Positions 11,355 to 19,487 of a DNA stretch of 64,000 bases are shown here, piece after piece. Made by a program: the position numbers and the translations under genes. The stretch is taken from the NCBI RefSeq assembly GCF_030296915.1, contig NZ_AP028031.1:987501-1051500 (forward strand). Reading direction: 5' to 3'. This DNA is from Anaerostipes hadrus ATCC 29173 = JCM 17467 (GTDB lineage: Bacteria > Bacillota > Clostridia > Lachnospirales > Lachnospiraceae). The first letter of the stretch is position 1; each line of letters begins with the position of its first letter. Under the pieces are notes generated by a model. That model ran no database searches. It saw only the letters and a program-made list of their open reading frames with translations, and had not been told where the DNA came from.

Positions 11355-12284
11355 TTATTCATCTAAAATCGAATCCATAAAAGAAATAATACCAGCTTCC
11401 ACCTCATCTTTGATTTCATCATAATTATGAATCTCATGGCGGTAACCAGAATAAACACGAGTTTTTACTGTATGTCCAGTATCTACAAGCCAGTTGGTAA
11501 CTTCATAAATACCTTTTCCGTATTCACCAACAGGATCCTGATCTCCACCGATATTATAAATAGGAAGATCAGAAGGAACCTTGCCAGCCCATTCCGTGCC
11601 AGTGATCGCTTTCATCATCTGGACAAAATAAAGCAGAGATTGATTTGTAGTTGGCCGGGTAAATGCATCAAATGGATCTTCTGCATGATCTCGCTGAACA
11701 TAAGGATCAGAACAGATCCATTCATTGCCTATGGAAATATTACCACAACGTTCACACATCCAGCCCATTAGATCAGCAGTAAAGGAAGGGTCAGATTCTT
11801 TCCCTTTTCCTTCAGCTACAGCAGCCAATAAGGCAGATTCAGCTTCTGTAGCACCACGGAAATGACCAGCTGTACCACAGATTGTGATTCCTGCAAGTTC
11901 TTCTCCATATTTTGCAGCAAAATCTCTCGTAATAAAAGATCCCATGCTGTGTCCAAACATAAAATAAGGAAGATCAGGATACATTTTGCTGACGATTTCT
12001 TTTAACTTATGTTCATCTTCCATCATCGTATGGAAACCAGCATCACCCCAGTCACCCCAGGTATCATTATACATTGCAGTTTTTCCATGTCCAACATGGT
12101 CATCTGCAGCAACGATATACCCTGCATCCATAAATTTTACGATCATATGGAAATAACGACGGGAATGTTCACCAAAGCCATGGATCACCTGTGCAATTCC
12201 TTTTGGTTTGCAGGCAGGTACATAAACCCAACCTTGCACCTCATCACGGTCATTAAAGGAATGAAAACTAACTTCATGAAGCAT
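11355..12284 (-). CDS. Alpha/beta hydrolase, lysophospholipase/monoacylglycerol lipase type
   Basis: This 309-residue serine hydrolase is predicted to cut ester bonds of lipids. The nucleophile is Ser113 in FGHSMGS. The acid is expected in the GGDQDPVG segment near 250 and the His in YRHEIHNY near 290. I start it at 12284 because GGAGGTG lies six bases upstream, although the frame stays open 20 codons further. No signal peptide is seen, so it should act in the cytoplasm. It is convergent with deoB and divergent from gpmI. The substrate is not known from the sequence. Confidence 0.85.
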   Translation of the reverse strand: MLHEVSFHSFNDRDEVQGWVYVPACKPKGIAQVIHGFGEHSRRYFHMIVKFMDAGYIVAADDHVGHGKTAMYNDTWGDWGDAGFHTMMEDEHKLKEIVSKMYPDLPYFMFGHSMGSFITRDFAAKYGEELAGITICGTAGHFRGATEAESALLAAVAEGKGKESDPSFTADLMGWMCERCGNISIGNEWICSDPYVQRDHAEDPFDAFTRPTTNQSLLYFVQMMKAITGTEWAGKVPSDLPIYNIGGDQDPVGEYGKGIYEVTNWLVDTGHTVKTRVYSGYRHEIHNYDEIKDEVEAGIISFMDSILDE

Positions 12285-12501
12285 ACTAAGCACCTCCAAA
12301 TCTGTAAAAACTAATATGCAAGCAAAGAAAAGACGAATCAACATATTAGTTATATAAAATTGTATCTGAATATATTATACTCCAGATTAAAATGTACGTC
12401 CATAAATACAATCATATAATAGTTGAATTTCAAGAAGAAAATCGTTATAATATTAACGGACATAAAATAAGATTAATTTTTGGGAAATGAAGGAGAAAAT
12501 A

Positions 12502-14043
12502 ATGAGTAAAAAACCAACAGTCCTGATGATTTTAGATGGATATGGATTAAATGAAAACAAAGAAGCCAATGCAGTAGCAGAAGCAAAGACTCCTGTAATG
12601 GATAAATTAATGAAAGAATACCCATTCGTAAAAGGAAATGCATCTGGAATGGCAGTAGGACTTCCAGAAGGTCAGATGGGTAACTCTGAAGTAGGGCATA
12701 TGAATATGGGTGCAGGACGCATCGTATATCAGGAATTAACAAGAATCACAAAAGAGATCCAGGATGGAGATTTCTTTAAGAACGAAGCAATGTTAGAAGC
12801 AATTGAAAACTGCAAGAAGAATGGTTCTGCATTACATTGTTTTGGATTATTATCAGATGGTGGAGTACACAGCCATAATACACATTTATATGGCGTTCTT
12901 GAAATGGCTAAGAGAAATGGTCTAGAGAACGTATATGTTCATTTATTCTTAGATGGACGTGACACAGCTCCAACATCAGGAAAAGGATTCATTGAAGAAT
13001 TATTAGCGAAGATGGATGAGATCGGAGTAGGTAAAGTGGCATCTATCTCTGGACGTTACTATGCAATGGACCGTGACAATCGCTGGGATCGTGTACAAAA
13101 AGCATACAATGCGATCGTTATGGGACAGGGAAATACAGCTGACAGTGCGATCGATGCAATTGATGCTTCTTACAAAGAAGATGTTACAGACGAATTCGTG
13201 GTACCAACAGTTATTGTTGAAAATGGTGAACCAGTTGCAACATTAAAAGAAAACGATTCCGTTATTTTCTACAACTTCAGACCAGACCGTGCAAGAGAGA
13301 TCACACGTTCTATCTGTGATGATAAATTCGACAGTTTTGATCGTCCAAACGGATACTTCAAGACAACATTTGTATGCTTCACAGAATATGATGTGACAAT
13401 CCCTAACAAATTAGTGGCATTCCACAAAGTAGAGATCAAGAATACATTTGGAGAATTCCTTGCACAGCACGGATTAAAACAGTTACGTTTAGCAGAAACA
13501 GAAAAATATGCTCATGTAACATTCTTCTTTAACGGTGGAGTCGAAGAACCAAACGAAGGAGAAGACAGAATCTTAGTAAAATCTCCAGCAGTAGCAACAT
13601 ATGATCTTCAGCCAGAGATGAGTGCTCCAGAAGTTGGTGCAAAACTTGTAGAAGCGATCAAATCTGACAAATATGACGTGATCATCATGAACTTCGCAAA
13701 CAGCGACATGGTAGGTCATACAGGAATCGAAGAAGCAGCGATCAAAGCGGTAGAAGCAGTTGACAAATGCGTTGGAGATGCAGTAGAAGCAATCAAAGAA
13801 GTAAATGGACAGATGTTTATCTGTGCTGACCACGGAAATGCAGAGCAGTTAAAAGACTATGAAACAGGAGCTCCATTTACAGCACATACAACAAATCCAG
13901 TACCATTTATCCTTGTAAATGCTGAAGAAGGATTAAAATTAAGAGAAGGTGGATGCTTAGCTGATATCGTACCTACATTAATCGAGTTAATGGGAATGGA
14001 ACAGCCAGCAGAAATGACAGGAAAATCCCTGATCGTAAAATAA
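12502..14043 (+). CDS. gpmI: 2,3-bisphosphoglycerate-independent phosphoglycerate mutase
   Basis: Converts 3-phosphoglycerate to 2-phosphoglycerate using two metal ions and a phosphoserine intermediate. The 513 residues start MSKKPTVLMILDGYG. The catalytic Ser is in the MGNSEVGHMNMG motif near residue 62. Further metal ligands are in MNFANSDMVGHTG and CADHGNAEQL. I start at 12502 because AGGAG lies six bases before it; the in-frame ATG at 12487 has no proper site. The gene has biased codons like gap-pgk-tpiA and ends at a strong terminator. Confidence 0.97.
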   Translation: MSKKPTVLMILDGYGLNENKEANAVAEAKTPVMDKLMKEYPFVKGNASGMAVGLPEGQMGNSEVGHMNMGAGRIVYQELTRITKEIQDGDFFKNEAMLEAIENCKKNGSALHCFGLLSDGGVHSHNTHLYGVLEMAKRNGLENVYVHLFLDGRDTAPTSGKGFIEELLAKMDEIGVGKVASISGRYYAMDRDNRWDRVQKAYNAIVMGQGNTADSAIDAIDASYKEDVTDEFVVPTVIVENGEPVATLKENDSVIFYNFRPDRAREITRSICDDKFDSFDRPNGYFKTTFVCFTEYDVTIPNKLVAFHKVEIKNTFGEFLAQHGLKQLRLAETEKYAHVTFFFNGGVEEPNEGEDRILVKSPAVATYDLQPEMSAPEVGAKLVEAIKSDKYDVIIMNFANSDMVGHTGIEEAAIKAVEAVDKCVGDAVEAIKEVNGQMFICADHGNAEQLKDYETGAPFTAHTTNPVPFILVNAEEGLKLREGGCLADIVPTLIELMGMEQPAEMTGKSLIVK

Positions 14044-14104
14044 GATCTTAAAAAGACATCTTGAAAGAATCAAGAGAACAAGATATAATAAGAATAACGG
14101 CAAA

Positions 14105-14140
14105 GGCGCTTATGCAGTATAGCATAAGTGCCTTTTTTCT
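14105..14140 (+). terminator. Terminator after gpmI
   Basis: GGCGCTTATGC (14105-14115) pairs with GCATAAGTGCC (14122-14132), followed by TTTTTT. Its T run ends only a few bases before the AAGGAGGTG ribosome-binding site of the next small gene, so it may also act as an attenuator for that gene. Confidence 0.9.
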
Positions 14141-14156
14141 TAAGGAGGTGTCCGAT

Positions 14157-14438
14157 ATGGATGTATACGAAAAATTAGAAGAATTACAGGAAAAAGCACT
14201 GCATGATGACACAATACGAAAGACATTATTAAAAACAAGGGAAGAAAAAGAACCGATTCTTGCCTTTTGCAAGCAATGTCAGGAACTAGGATATGAGATT
14301 TATCCGATGGAATTGATCAATGCTGGAGAAGAATTTTACGCAACAATGAGAAGAAGTACGAATGGTGGAGGAGAGAACTCGCCTAAATTAAGTGGTGAAG
14401 ATGATATGTACGAATTGTTTATGACAGCGATCAAATAA
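14157..14438 (+). CDS. Small Nif11-leader-like protein
   Basis: This 93-residue acidic protein starts at an ATG seven bases after a near-perfect AAGGAGGTG. Residues 1-60 resemble the Nif11 leader fold: a helix with a D-x-x-x-R/K-x-x-L pattern (DDTIRKTLLKTREEK), then LGYEIYPMELINAGEEF, which matches the Nif11 GYxFTxEEL motif. An NGGGENSP segment follows near 70, then an acidic tail. Nif11 domains often lead ribosomal-peptide precursors, but no modification enzyme lies near and the tail is not Cys-rich. It may instead be a stand-alone regulator. Family assignment is from pattern only. Confidence 0.6.
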   Translation: MDVYEKLEELQEKALHDDTIRKTLLKTREEKEPILAFCKQCQELGYEIYPMELINAGEEFYATMRRSTNGGGENSPKLSGEDDMYELFMTAIK

Positions 14439-14450
14439 GTGCATTGATAA

Positions 14451-15017
14451 GAATGCTTTGACATTCATGCAAGTAATATTTTCTTAAGAGAGATTCCGCA
14501 GGTAAGGATCAATGAACTATGCAAAGATACGTTGCTTCCTTATGCGAAACGATTAAATATTGACTATGTGTGGGTACATGGAGCTGCTACTGTGTTAGAA
14601 GCAACTTTTGCACATTCATTAAATATGATCGGAACTCCAGTGCTTGTCGTGGAGATGGGCGTTGGAATGCGCGTGACAAAAGAGTACTGCAAACAATTAG
14701 TGGATGGTATTTTTGTAGAGATGAAAGATCTTGGAATGTGGCAAGGAGAAGTTATTACACCGAAAGATCCGTTGATCTCCACGGATGGAGAAGTCCACTA
14801 TCTGAATGCGGGATATGCAGGAATCTTTCTTCCAACGGTAGAACATTGGACAAATGTTAAAAAGGGAGATAAGATCGGAGAAATTCTAGATCCATTGGAG
14901 GGCGTTGTGAAAGAAGAATTATATTCAGAATGTGATGGAATATTATTTACACTAAGAGAATATCCGGTTGTAAGTGAAGGATCACTGATTGGACGTATTC
15001 TGGAAAGGCAGGCGTGA
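14451..15017 (+). pseudogene. 5'-truncated succinylglutamate desuccinylase/aspartoacylase-family gene
   Basis: An open frame begins without a start codon just after a stop at 14448 and reads straight into conserved middle-domain sequence. DIHAS (zinc-site region), VWVHGAATVLEATFAHSLN, a VEMGVG motif and a C-terminal beta domain (LDPLEGVVKEELYSECDG) are present. Family members are about 300-330 residues; here roughly the first 100 or more, including the first zinc ligands, are missing. A TTG at 14532 could start translation but would skip DIHAS. It overlaps the paralogue that follows by four bases, suggesting an ancestral two-gene operon. I infer it is non-functional. Confidence 0.7.
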
Positions 15018-15751
15018 GAATGGAAAAAGTTTTACTCTATCAGATGGATTCTCTTTACAGGGATTCGTTTAAAATTTATGGATATCATTTTGGAGGAAAT
15101 GAAAAAACAGTCTGTATTGTCGGTGCGATCCGTGGAAATGAAATTCAACAATTATATATGTGTTCCAATCTGATCAAAACGTTAAAATTATTGGAAGAAA
15201 GAAGATGCCTTGATGAGAATCTTGGAATTATGATCGTTCCTTCTGTTAATCCATATTCACTCAATACAAGTACAAGGTTCTGGGCAACGGATAATACAGA
15301 TATCAATCGAATGTTTCCAGGATATGATCTGGGTGAGACAACACAAAGGATTGCAGACGGATTTTTCCAAAAAGTAAAAGATTATACTTATGGAATCCAT
15401 TTTACAAGCTTTTATCTGGAAGGAAATTTCACTCCGCATGTCAGAATCATGAAAACAGGATATGAAAATGTAGAAGTGGCAAAAGAATTTGCAATGCCAT
15501 ATATTATGTTAAGAAATCCAAAACCTTATGATACGACAACTCTGAATTATGAATGGCAGGTATGGGGAACACAGGCATTTTCGATTTATACACCGGAAAC
15601 AGATCAGGTTGATGTAAAACAGGCACGTTACGGAATTGATGCAGTGATCAAGTCGCCATGCGAGGGATGTTTGTTTTATCATGGATCCAATCCATTGATC
15701 TACTCGAATACTGCAATTGCAAAGATCATAAAGGATACAGATTTTATTTAA
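15014..15751 (+). pseudogene. Aspartoacylase-family (M14-like) gene with internal in-frame deletion
   Basis: The 245-residue product keeps the family N-terminal half (VGAIRGNEIQQLY, DNTDINRMFPGYD, ETTQRIADG, NPKPYDTTTLNYEW). It then jumps near residue 213 (QARYGIDAV) straight into the last 30 residues of the C-terminal beta domain (IKSPCEGCLFYHGSNPLIYSN). About 65-75 residues normally found between them are missing, with frame kept. It starts at GTG 15014 inside the stop of the preceding paralogue; ATG 15020 is the alternative. The zinc-site half remains, but the lid/beta domain is gutted, so activity is doubtful. Confidence 0.6.
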
Positions 15752-15758
15752 ATGAATC

Positions 15759-15787
15759 TTGACGTATAAAATAAACTCTGTTAAAAT
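15759..15787 (+). promoter_or_regulatory. Sigma-A promoter for the first MATE gene
   Basis: TTGACG (15759-15764), a 17-bp spacer and TAAAAT (15782-15787) lie about 130 bp upstream of the MATE start codon. The implied transcript begins near 15794 and runs through a structured leader. Confidence 0.6.
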
Positions 15788-15793
15788 GCCACT

Positions 15794-15890
15794 TAGTGAT
15801 AAAGTAAAATATGATAGGGCATTGCGTATGCAATGCTACGGTTTGGACATCCATAATCCATTTTAAGTAAGGATTATGGATGTTTTTTGG
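15794..15890 (+). promoter_or_regulatory. Structured leader with terminator in front of MATE gene 1
   Basis: The leader holds a hairpin GCATTGC/GCAATGC (15819-15837 region) followed by TACGG. A 13-bp terminator stem (15847-15859 with 15871-15883) with TTTTT follows, ending about 35 bp before the MATE start. Promoter, upstream hairpin, terminator and ribosome-binding site in this order resemble an attenuator or riboswitch. I do not recognise a known class. It could instead simply end transcription of the upstream genes. Confidence 0.45.
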
Positions 15891-15921
15891 CCTATAAAAT
15901 AAGATTTGGAAAGGAGTTTTT

Positions 15922-17259
15922 ATGGAAAACTATTTATTTGAAAAAATGTCAGTTCCAAAGGCATATATGAAACTTGCACTGCCAGTGGTATTAAGTATGA
16001 TTGTATCATTAGTATATAACATGGTAGATACCTATTTTATCGCCCTGACAGGAGTGCAGGAACTGGTTGCCGGAGTGTCACTCGTAGCACCGATGTTTAC
16101 CTTAATGATCGCATTTGGAGATATCTTCGGACTTGGAGGAAGTTCCGCGATTTCAAGATTGTTAGGAGAGAAGAAAGATAACGAGGCAAAGAAAACATGC
16201 GCATTCTGTATCTGGATATCTTTGGTATTTGGACTATGTATCAGTGCAATCCTATTATTATTCCGTACACAGATTCTCGGATTATTAGGAGTTGGCAAAG
16301 ATACATACCAGTATGCCAATGCCTACTACACATGGATTGCGATTGGTGCAGTATCTATCATTTTCAGCATGGTGCCAAGCAATATCCTAAGAACCGAAGG
16401 ATTAGCAGTCCAGTCAATGGCAGGATCAATTATTGGTTCCATTGTAAATATCATCTTTGACCCAATCTTTATCTTTGGATTAAACCAGGGGGCAGCAGGA
16501 GCCGCCATGGCAACAGTTCTTGGAAATATCATTGCAGATATTTATTATGTATATGCGGTGATGAAGAAATCAAAGAGACTGACATGTTCTCCATCCCATA
16601 TGAAGGTCACAGGAAGAAGGATCAGAGATATCTTAATGATCGGAATTCCAGCATCGATCACAAATATCATGCAGACCTTTATGATGGTCATGACCAATAA
16701 TTTTTTACTTACATATGGAACAGATAAAGTCGCAGCGATGGGAATCGCATTAAAGGTTAATATGATCACAGCCTTAGTACTCGTAGGATTTGCCTTCGGA
16801 GGACAGCCGCTGGTCGGATACAACTACGGGGCTAAAAATGAAAAAAGATTAAAAAATATCCTGAAATTTGCATATTTATTTGAAATGGGATTAGGACTAT
16901 TATTTACGATTCTCATGTGTATTTTCGCACCACAGATCATCAAAGTATTTATGGATAAACCAGATATCATAACAAATGGAGCCATGATGTTAAGATTCCA
17001 GCAGATCGGAATGACCTTTATGTCCGTGAGCCTGATCTCAACCTGCGTATGTCAGGCCGTTGGAAATGCAGGAGGAGCTTTTGTTTTATCCATTAGCAGA
17101 CAGGGTGTGATCTATGTATTAGCACTTTTTATCATGTCAAATGTGTTTGGATATACAGGAGTTTTGGTATCACAGGCGTGTTCAGACGTGGTTACAGCAT
17201 TGATCGCAGCAGTTATTATGCTTAAGATCATGAAAAAACTTACAAATAAAAATGAATAA
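15922..17259 (+). CDS. MATE-family multidrug efflux transporter
   Basis: This 445-residue membrane protein has 12 predicted hydrophobic segments in two similar halves, as in Na+- or H+-driven MATE exporters of the MepA branch. Typical features are PVVLSMIVSLVYNMVDTYFI in helix 1, an equivalent PASITNIMQTFMMVM in helix 7, and GQPLVGYNYGA after helix 8. It should pump cationic drugs or metabolites outward. The ribosome-binding site is GGAAAGGAG. Expression is probably controlled by the leader upstream. It is intact, although both flanking regions are decayed. Confidence 0.9.
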   Translation: MENYLFEKMSVPKAYMKLALPVVLSMIVSLVYNMVDTYFIALTGVQELVAGVSLVAPMFTLMIAFGDIFGLGGSSAISRLLGEKKDNEAKKTCAFCIWISLVFGLCISAILLLFRTQILGLLGVGKDTYQYANAYYTWIAIGAVSIIFSMVPSNILRTEGLAVQSMAGSIIGSIVNIIFDPIFIFGLNQGAAGAAMATVLGNIIADIYYVYAVMKKSKRLTCSPSHMKVTGRRIRDILMIGIPASITNIMQTFMMVMTNNFLLTYGTDKVAAMGIALKVNMITALVLVGFAFGGQPLVGYNYGAKNEKRLKNILKFAYLFEMGLGLLFTILMCIFAPQIIKVFMDKPDIITNGAMMLRFQQIGMTFMSVSLISTCVCQAVGNAGGAFVLSISRQGVIYVLALFIMSNVFGYTGVLVSQACSDVVTALIAAVIMLKIMKKLTNKNE

Positions 17260-17288
17260 ATATACGTTGCAAGAAGAGATCAAAAAAG

Positions 17289-17317
17289 CTGACAGTTTTA
17301 CCATGTCAGTTTTTTTA
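17289..17317 (+). terminator. Terminator after MATE gene 1
   Basis: CTGACA (17289-17294) pairs with TGTCAG (17304-17309) and is followed by seven Ts on the + strand, with A residues on the 5' side. It overlaps the stop codon of the opposing LysR remnant. Confidence 0.8.
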
Positions 17318-17675
17318 CAATTCTAAGAAACTTTTTCAAAGCTTCACTTGGCTCATTTGCATACATTAATCCATAAGGCAGAGTCAGATCTGTATCCAGA
17401 GGAATCGTAACAATATGTTGATTATCAAGATCATGCATAGAAATTTGTTTGTGATCACAAAGAGGGTGGTTCTTAGGAATGGCACAACAAATTGGTGTCC
17501 TGTCAAGTTCAAGAAACTGACAAAGTCTCTTCCAGTCAGCAGGCCCATAAATACCTTCAAACAGATCATATTTGCTTCCAAGAACGGAAAATGTTTCTCC
17601 TCTTTGCTGGTAGTCCGTCATTGGGAGAATTTCTATTTTTAAATCTGGATATTGCCCAATTTGGAAGCAACACAA
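17298..17675 (-). pseudogene. LysR-type regulator remnant (partial substrate-binding domain)
   Basis: The frame encodes about 125 residues of a LysR effector-binding domain: a YPDLKIEILP strand, GSKYDLFEG, a hydrophobic-pocket segment, ISMHDLDNQ, and the terminal TIPLDTDLTLPYGLMYANEPSEAL motif. The DNA-binding helix-turn-helix and linker (about 90-100 residues) are absent. Compared with family members, about 50 residues are also missing between DLDNQ and HIVTIPLD, without a frame change. It abuts an AraC remnant on the other strand at 17676. It cannot bind DNA as is, so I call it a pseudogene. Confidence 0.75.
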
Positions 17676-17679
17676 AAAC

Positions 17680-18193
17680 GATCATAAAAGATGAAAACAG
17701 CATGGTCATGATGATTTCCGATGAAACTGGAGAAGGTAAGATGACAGTTCATCAGATTCTGCCAGGTATCATGATCTGTTTTACCGATATGCATATGGAA
17801 CAATGTATGTCCGAGTTTGAATTAAACAGCGGACAGAAAGTTCTATGCATCGACCAATGCAGAGAAGGACGCATCGAGATGGAAAAGATCCGTGCGATCC
17901 ATGAGCAGATTACATCAAATTTACAAGTGAGAGTCACAATCGAAGAATTGTCAAAACAATACGATATGCCAGCAACAAGCATGAAAAAATGTTTTCGTGA
18001 AATTTATGGAGATTCCATTTATTCTTACCAGAAGAGATAACGTATGAATGTTGCAGCCAATCTGTTAATGGAAGATTCCAAAGTAGAGATTCAAGAAATT
18101 GCATTGAAAATGGGATACGAAAATCCAGGAAAATTTTCATCCGCATTTAAAAGCGTGATGGGCGTGACACCAGCCAAATATAGAAAGCATTAA
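17680..18193 (+). pseudogene. AraC-family regulator remnant with internal deletion and in-frame stop
   Basis: The frame starts without a good start site, reads an AraC N-terminal segment ending in the CREGRIE motif, then jumps directly to EKIRAIHEQITSN, the linker before the HTH domain. About 120 residues are missing, in frame. The first HTH follows (VTIEELSKQYDM), but TAA at 18038-18040 interrupts before RMNVAANLL. The same frame then continues through the second HTH (IQEIALKMGYENPGKFSSAF) to 18193. N-terminal loss, internal deletion and nonsense codon together mark a dead gene. Confidence 0.8.
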
Positions 18194-18349
18194 AAAGATC
18201 AGCAAATCGGTCATTATTTTTCCAGAAGTTTTTTAATATAGTATCTGGTTTGATTTTATTTAATTTAGCCATAGCCGCAGCTCACTTTATCGAACGTACG
18301 TTTGTTGTGCGAGGTAAGTATAACATAAATAAAGAGAAAATAAAATATA

Positions 18350-18378
18350 TTGACAAAAAAATATAAATAAAATATAAT
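18350..18378 (+). promoter_or_regulatory. Consensus sigma-A promoter
   Basis: TTGACA (18350-18355), a 17-bp AT-only spacer and TATAAT (18373-18378) form a perfect promoter about 50 bp upstream of the membrane-protein gene at 18432. The A/T tract in the spacer and upstream would add strength. About 45 bp before the -35 lies a palindrome, CGAACGTACGTTTG (18291-18304). Confidence 0.85.
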
Positions 18379-18431
18379 AATATAAACTTTATAAAATAAA
18401 GGAACTTTAAAAACAAAAGGAGATAGAGAAG

Positions 18432-19070
18432 ATGGACAATAAAACATACGAAGAAGATTTTAAAATGATTCGATCAGCAATCGATGGAGCAAAGAATCCA
18501 ATGAATCAATTAGGTGGATTTTTTAAAAGCTATGCAATTATTAATATGATAACCGTTGTGTTGTATTTAATCGTCAGTTTATATCAAGGATTCGTGAGGG
18601 AAATGTATATTGGGAGAATGATATGTTTTGTTTATTTGGCGTATTATATTTTCCGAATGTACAAAGAGGAAAAAAGCAATACTAATCATTATTATCAGGC
18701 GATGCTTTATATTTATGGAAGCGTTGTAGTTGTGATCCCAGTCATTTTATGGATTGCAGGAATTATCGGATCATTTACATTAAATAATGAAGCTTCTCAG
18801 GCAGGAAAAATGTTAGAAATGTTGATGAATTTACAGGTGTTTTCAGCAATTATCTTATTAAGTGTATCATTTTTAATTGTCAGTTTTGTACGTGATAACA
18901 AAATATATGCTGTATGTGCGATAGGTAATTTAGTCGTTTACCTGATCGCATTTGCGATAGATCAGGAATTATCAATTGGAAATATCGTGATACACTATCA
19001 AGATTTGTATTATTATGTTATGCTTATTATTGGCTATATGATATTAGCAAAATGTATAAGAAAAGAATGA
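18432..19070 (+). CDS. Six-helix membrane protein of unknown function
   Basis: This 212-residue protein has a charged N-terminal stretch (residues 1-30, EEDFKMIRSAIDGAKNPMNQLGG) and about six hydrophobic segments between 32 and 205. I recognise no catalytic or transport motif. It starts after AAAAGGAGATAGAG. A GTG-started winged-helix regulator follows 28 bp later on the same transcript. This membrane-protein plus small-HTH pairing is common in Firmicutes and suggests an autoregulated sensor or stress module, but this is inference only. The consensus promoter upstream suggests strong expression unless repressed. Confidence 0.75.
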   Translation: MDNKTYEEDFKMIRSAIDGAKNPMNQLGGFFKSYAIINMITVVLYLIVSLYQGFVREMYIGRMICFVYLAYYIFRMYKEEKSNTNHYYQAMLYIYGSVVVVIPVILWIAGIIGSFTLNNEASQAGKMLEMLMNLQVFSAIILLSVSFLIVSFVRDNKIYAVCAIGNLVVYLIAFAIDQELSIGNIVIHYQDLYYYVMLIIGYMILAKCIRKE

Positions 19071-19098
19071 TTATAAATGAAAGAGGATATGTTACAGG

Positions 19099-19392
19099 GT
19101 GAAAGAATATCAAATACAGGAAGCATTTTGTTCAAAACTCAGACTACTGATCATCAGTCATCTGATCACAAAAAAATTGCTTTTTACAGAACTAAAGAAA
19201 TTAACAAATGCATCGGACGGTAATCTTAGTATACAGCTGAAGAAATTAGAAAGCTGGGAATATGTTAAATCTGAAAAGAAACTAATGAATGGGAAAGCGG
19301 TAACACAATATGAAATCACAGAGATGGGAATTCAACAGTTTGAAGAATATGTTGATTTTTTGGAATCTGTGATTAAGGGTAAAGGTATCTAA
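19099..19392 (+). CDS. Winged-helix transcriptional regulator (HTH_34-like)
   Basis: This 97-residue one-domain DNA-binding protein starts at GTG 19099, with AAAGAGGAT upstream. The pattern LRLLIISHLITKKLLFTELKKLTNASDGNLSIQLKKLESWEYVK is a MarR/PadR-like winged helix: helix 2 and recognition helix 3 (DGNLSIQLKKLE), then a beta wing (YVKSEKKLMNGKAVTQYEIT). A final helix, EEYVDFLESVIKG, probably makes the dimer. It follows the membrane-protein gene and probably controls that operon. A hairpin terminator follows. Confidence 0.82.
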   Translation: MKEYQIQEAFCSKLRLLIISHLITKKLLFTELKKLTNASDGNLSIQLKKLESWEYVKSEKKLMNGKAVTQYEITEMGIQQFEEYVDFLESVIKGKGI

Positions 19393-19428
19393 TATCAGAA
19401 GCATAAAAGTGTATTTGAATTAAAAATA

Positions 19429-19466
19429 AAAATCCGCTATACTTAAGACAAAGTATAGCGGATTTT
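19429..19466. terminator. Terminator hairpin between the HTH gene and the AAA-ATPase-like gene
   Basis: A perfect 16-bp stem, AAAATCCGCTATACTT (19429-19444) with its complement at 19451-19466, and a 6-nt loop. The T tract is part of the stem, so it can work from both sides. It ends about 20 bp before the next gene's start. Confidence 0.8.
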
Positions 19467-19487
19467 GAACATTTCGTGGAGGTTTAT

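Noticed and set aside
14157..14438. Complete RiPP biosynthetic cluster around the Nif11-like gene
   Set aside because: No maturase, protease-exporter or immunity gene lies within several kb; the neighbours are gpmI and broken aspartoacylase-family genes.
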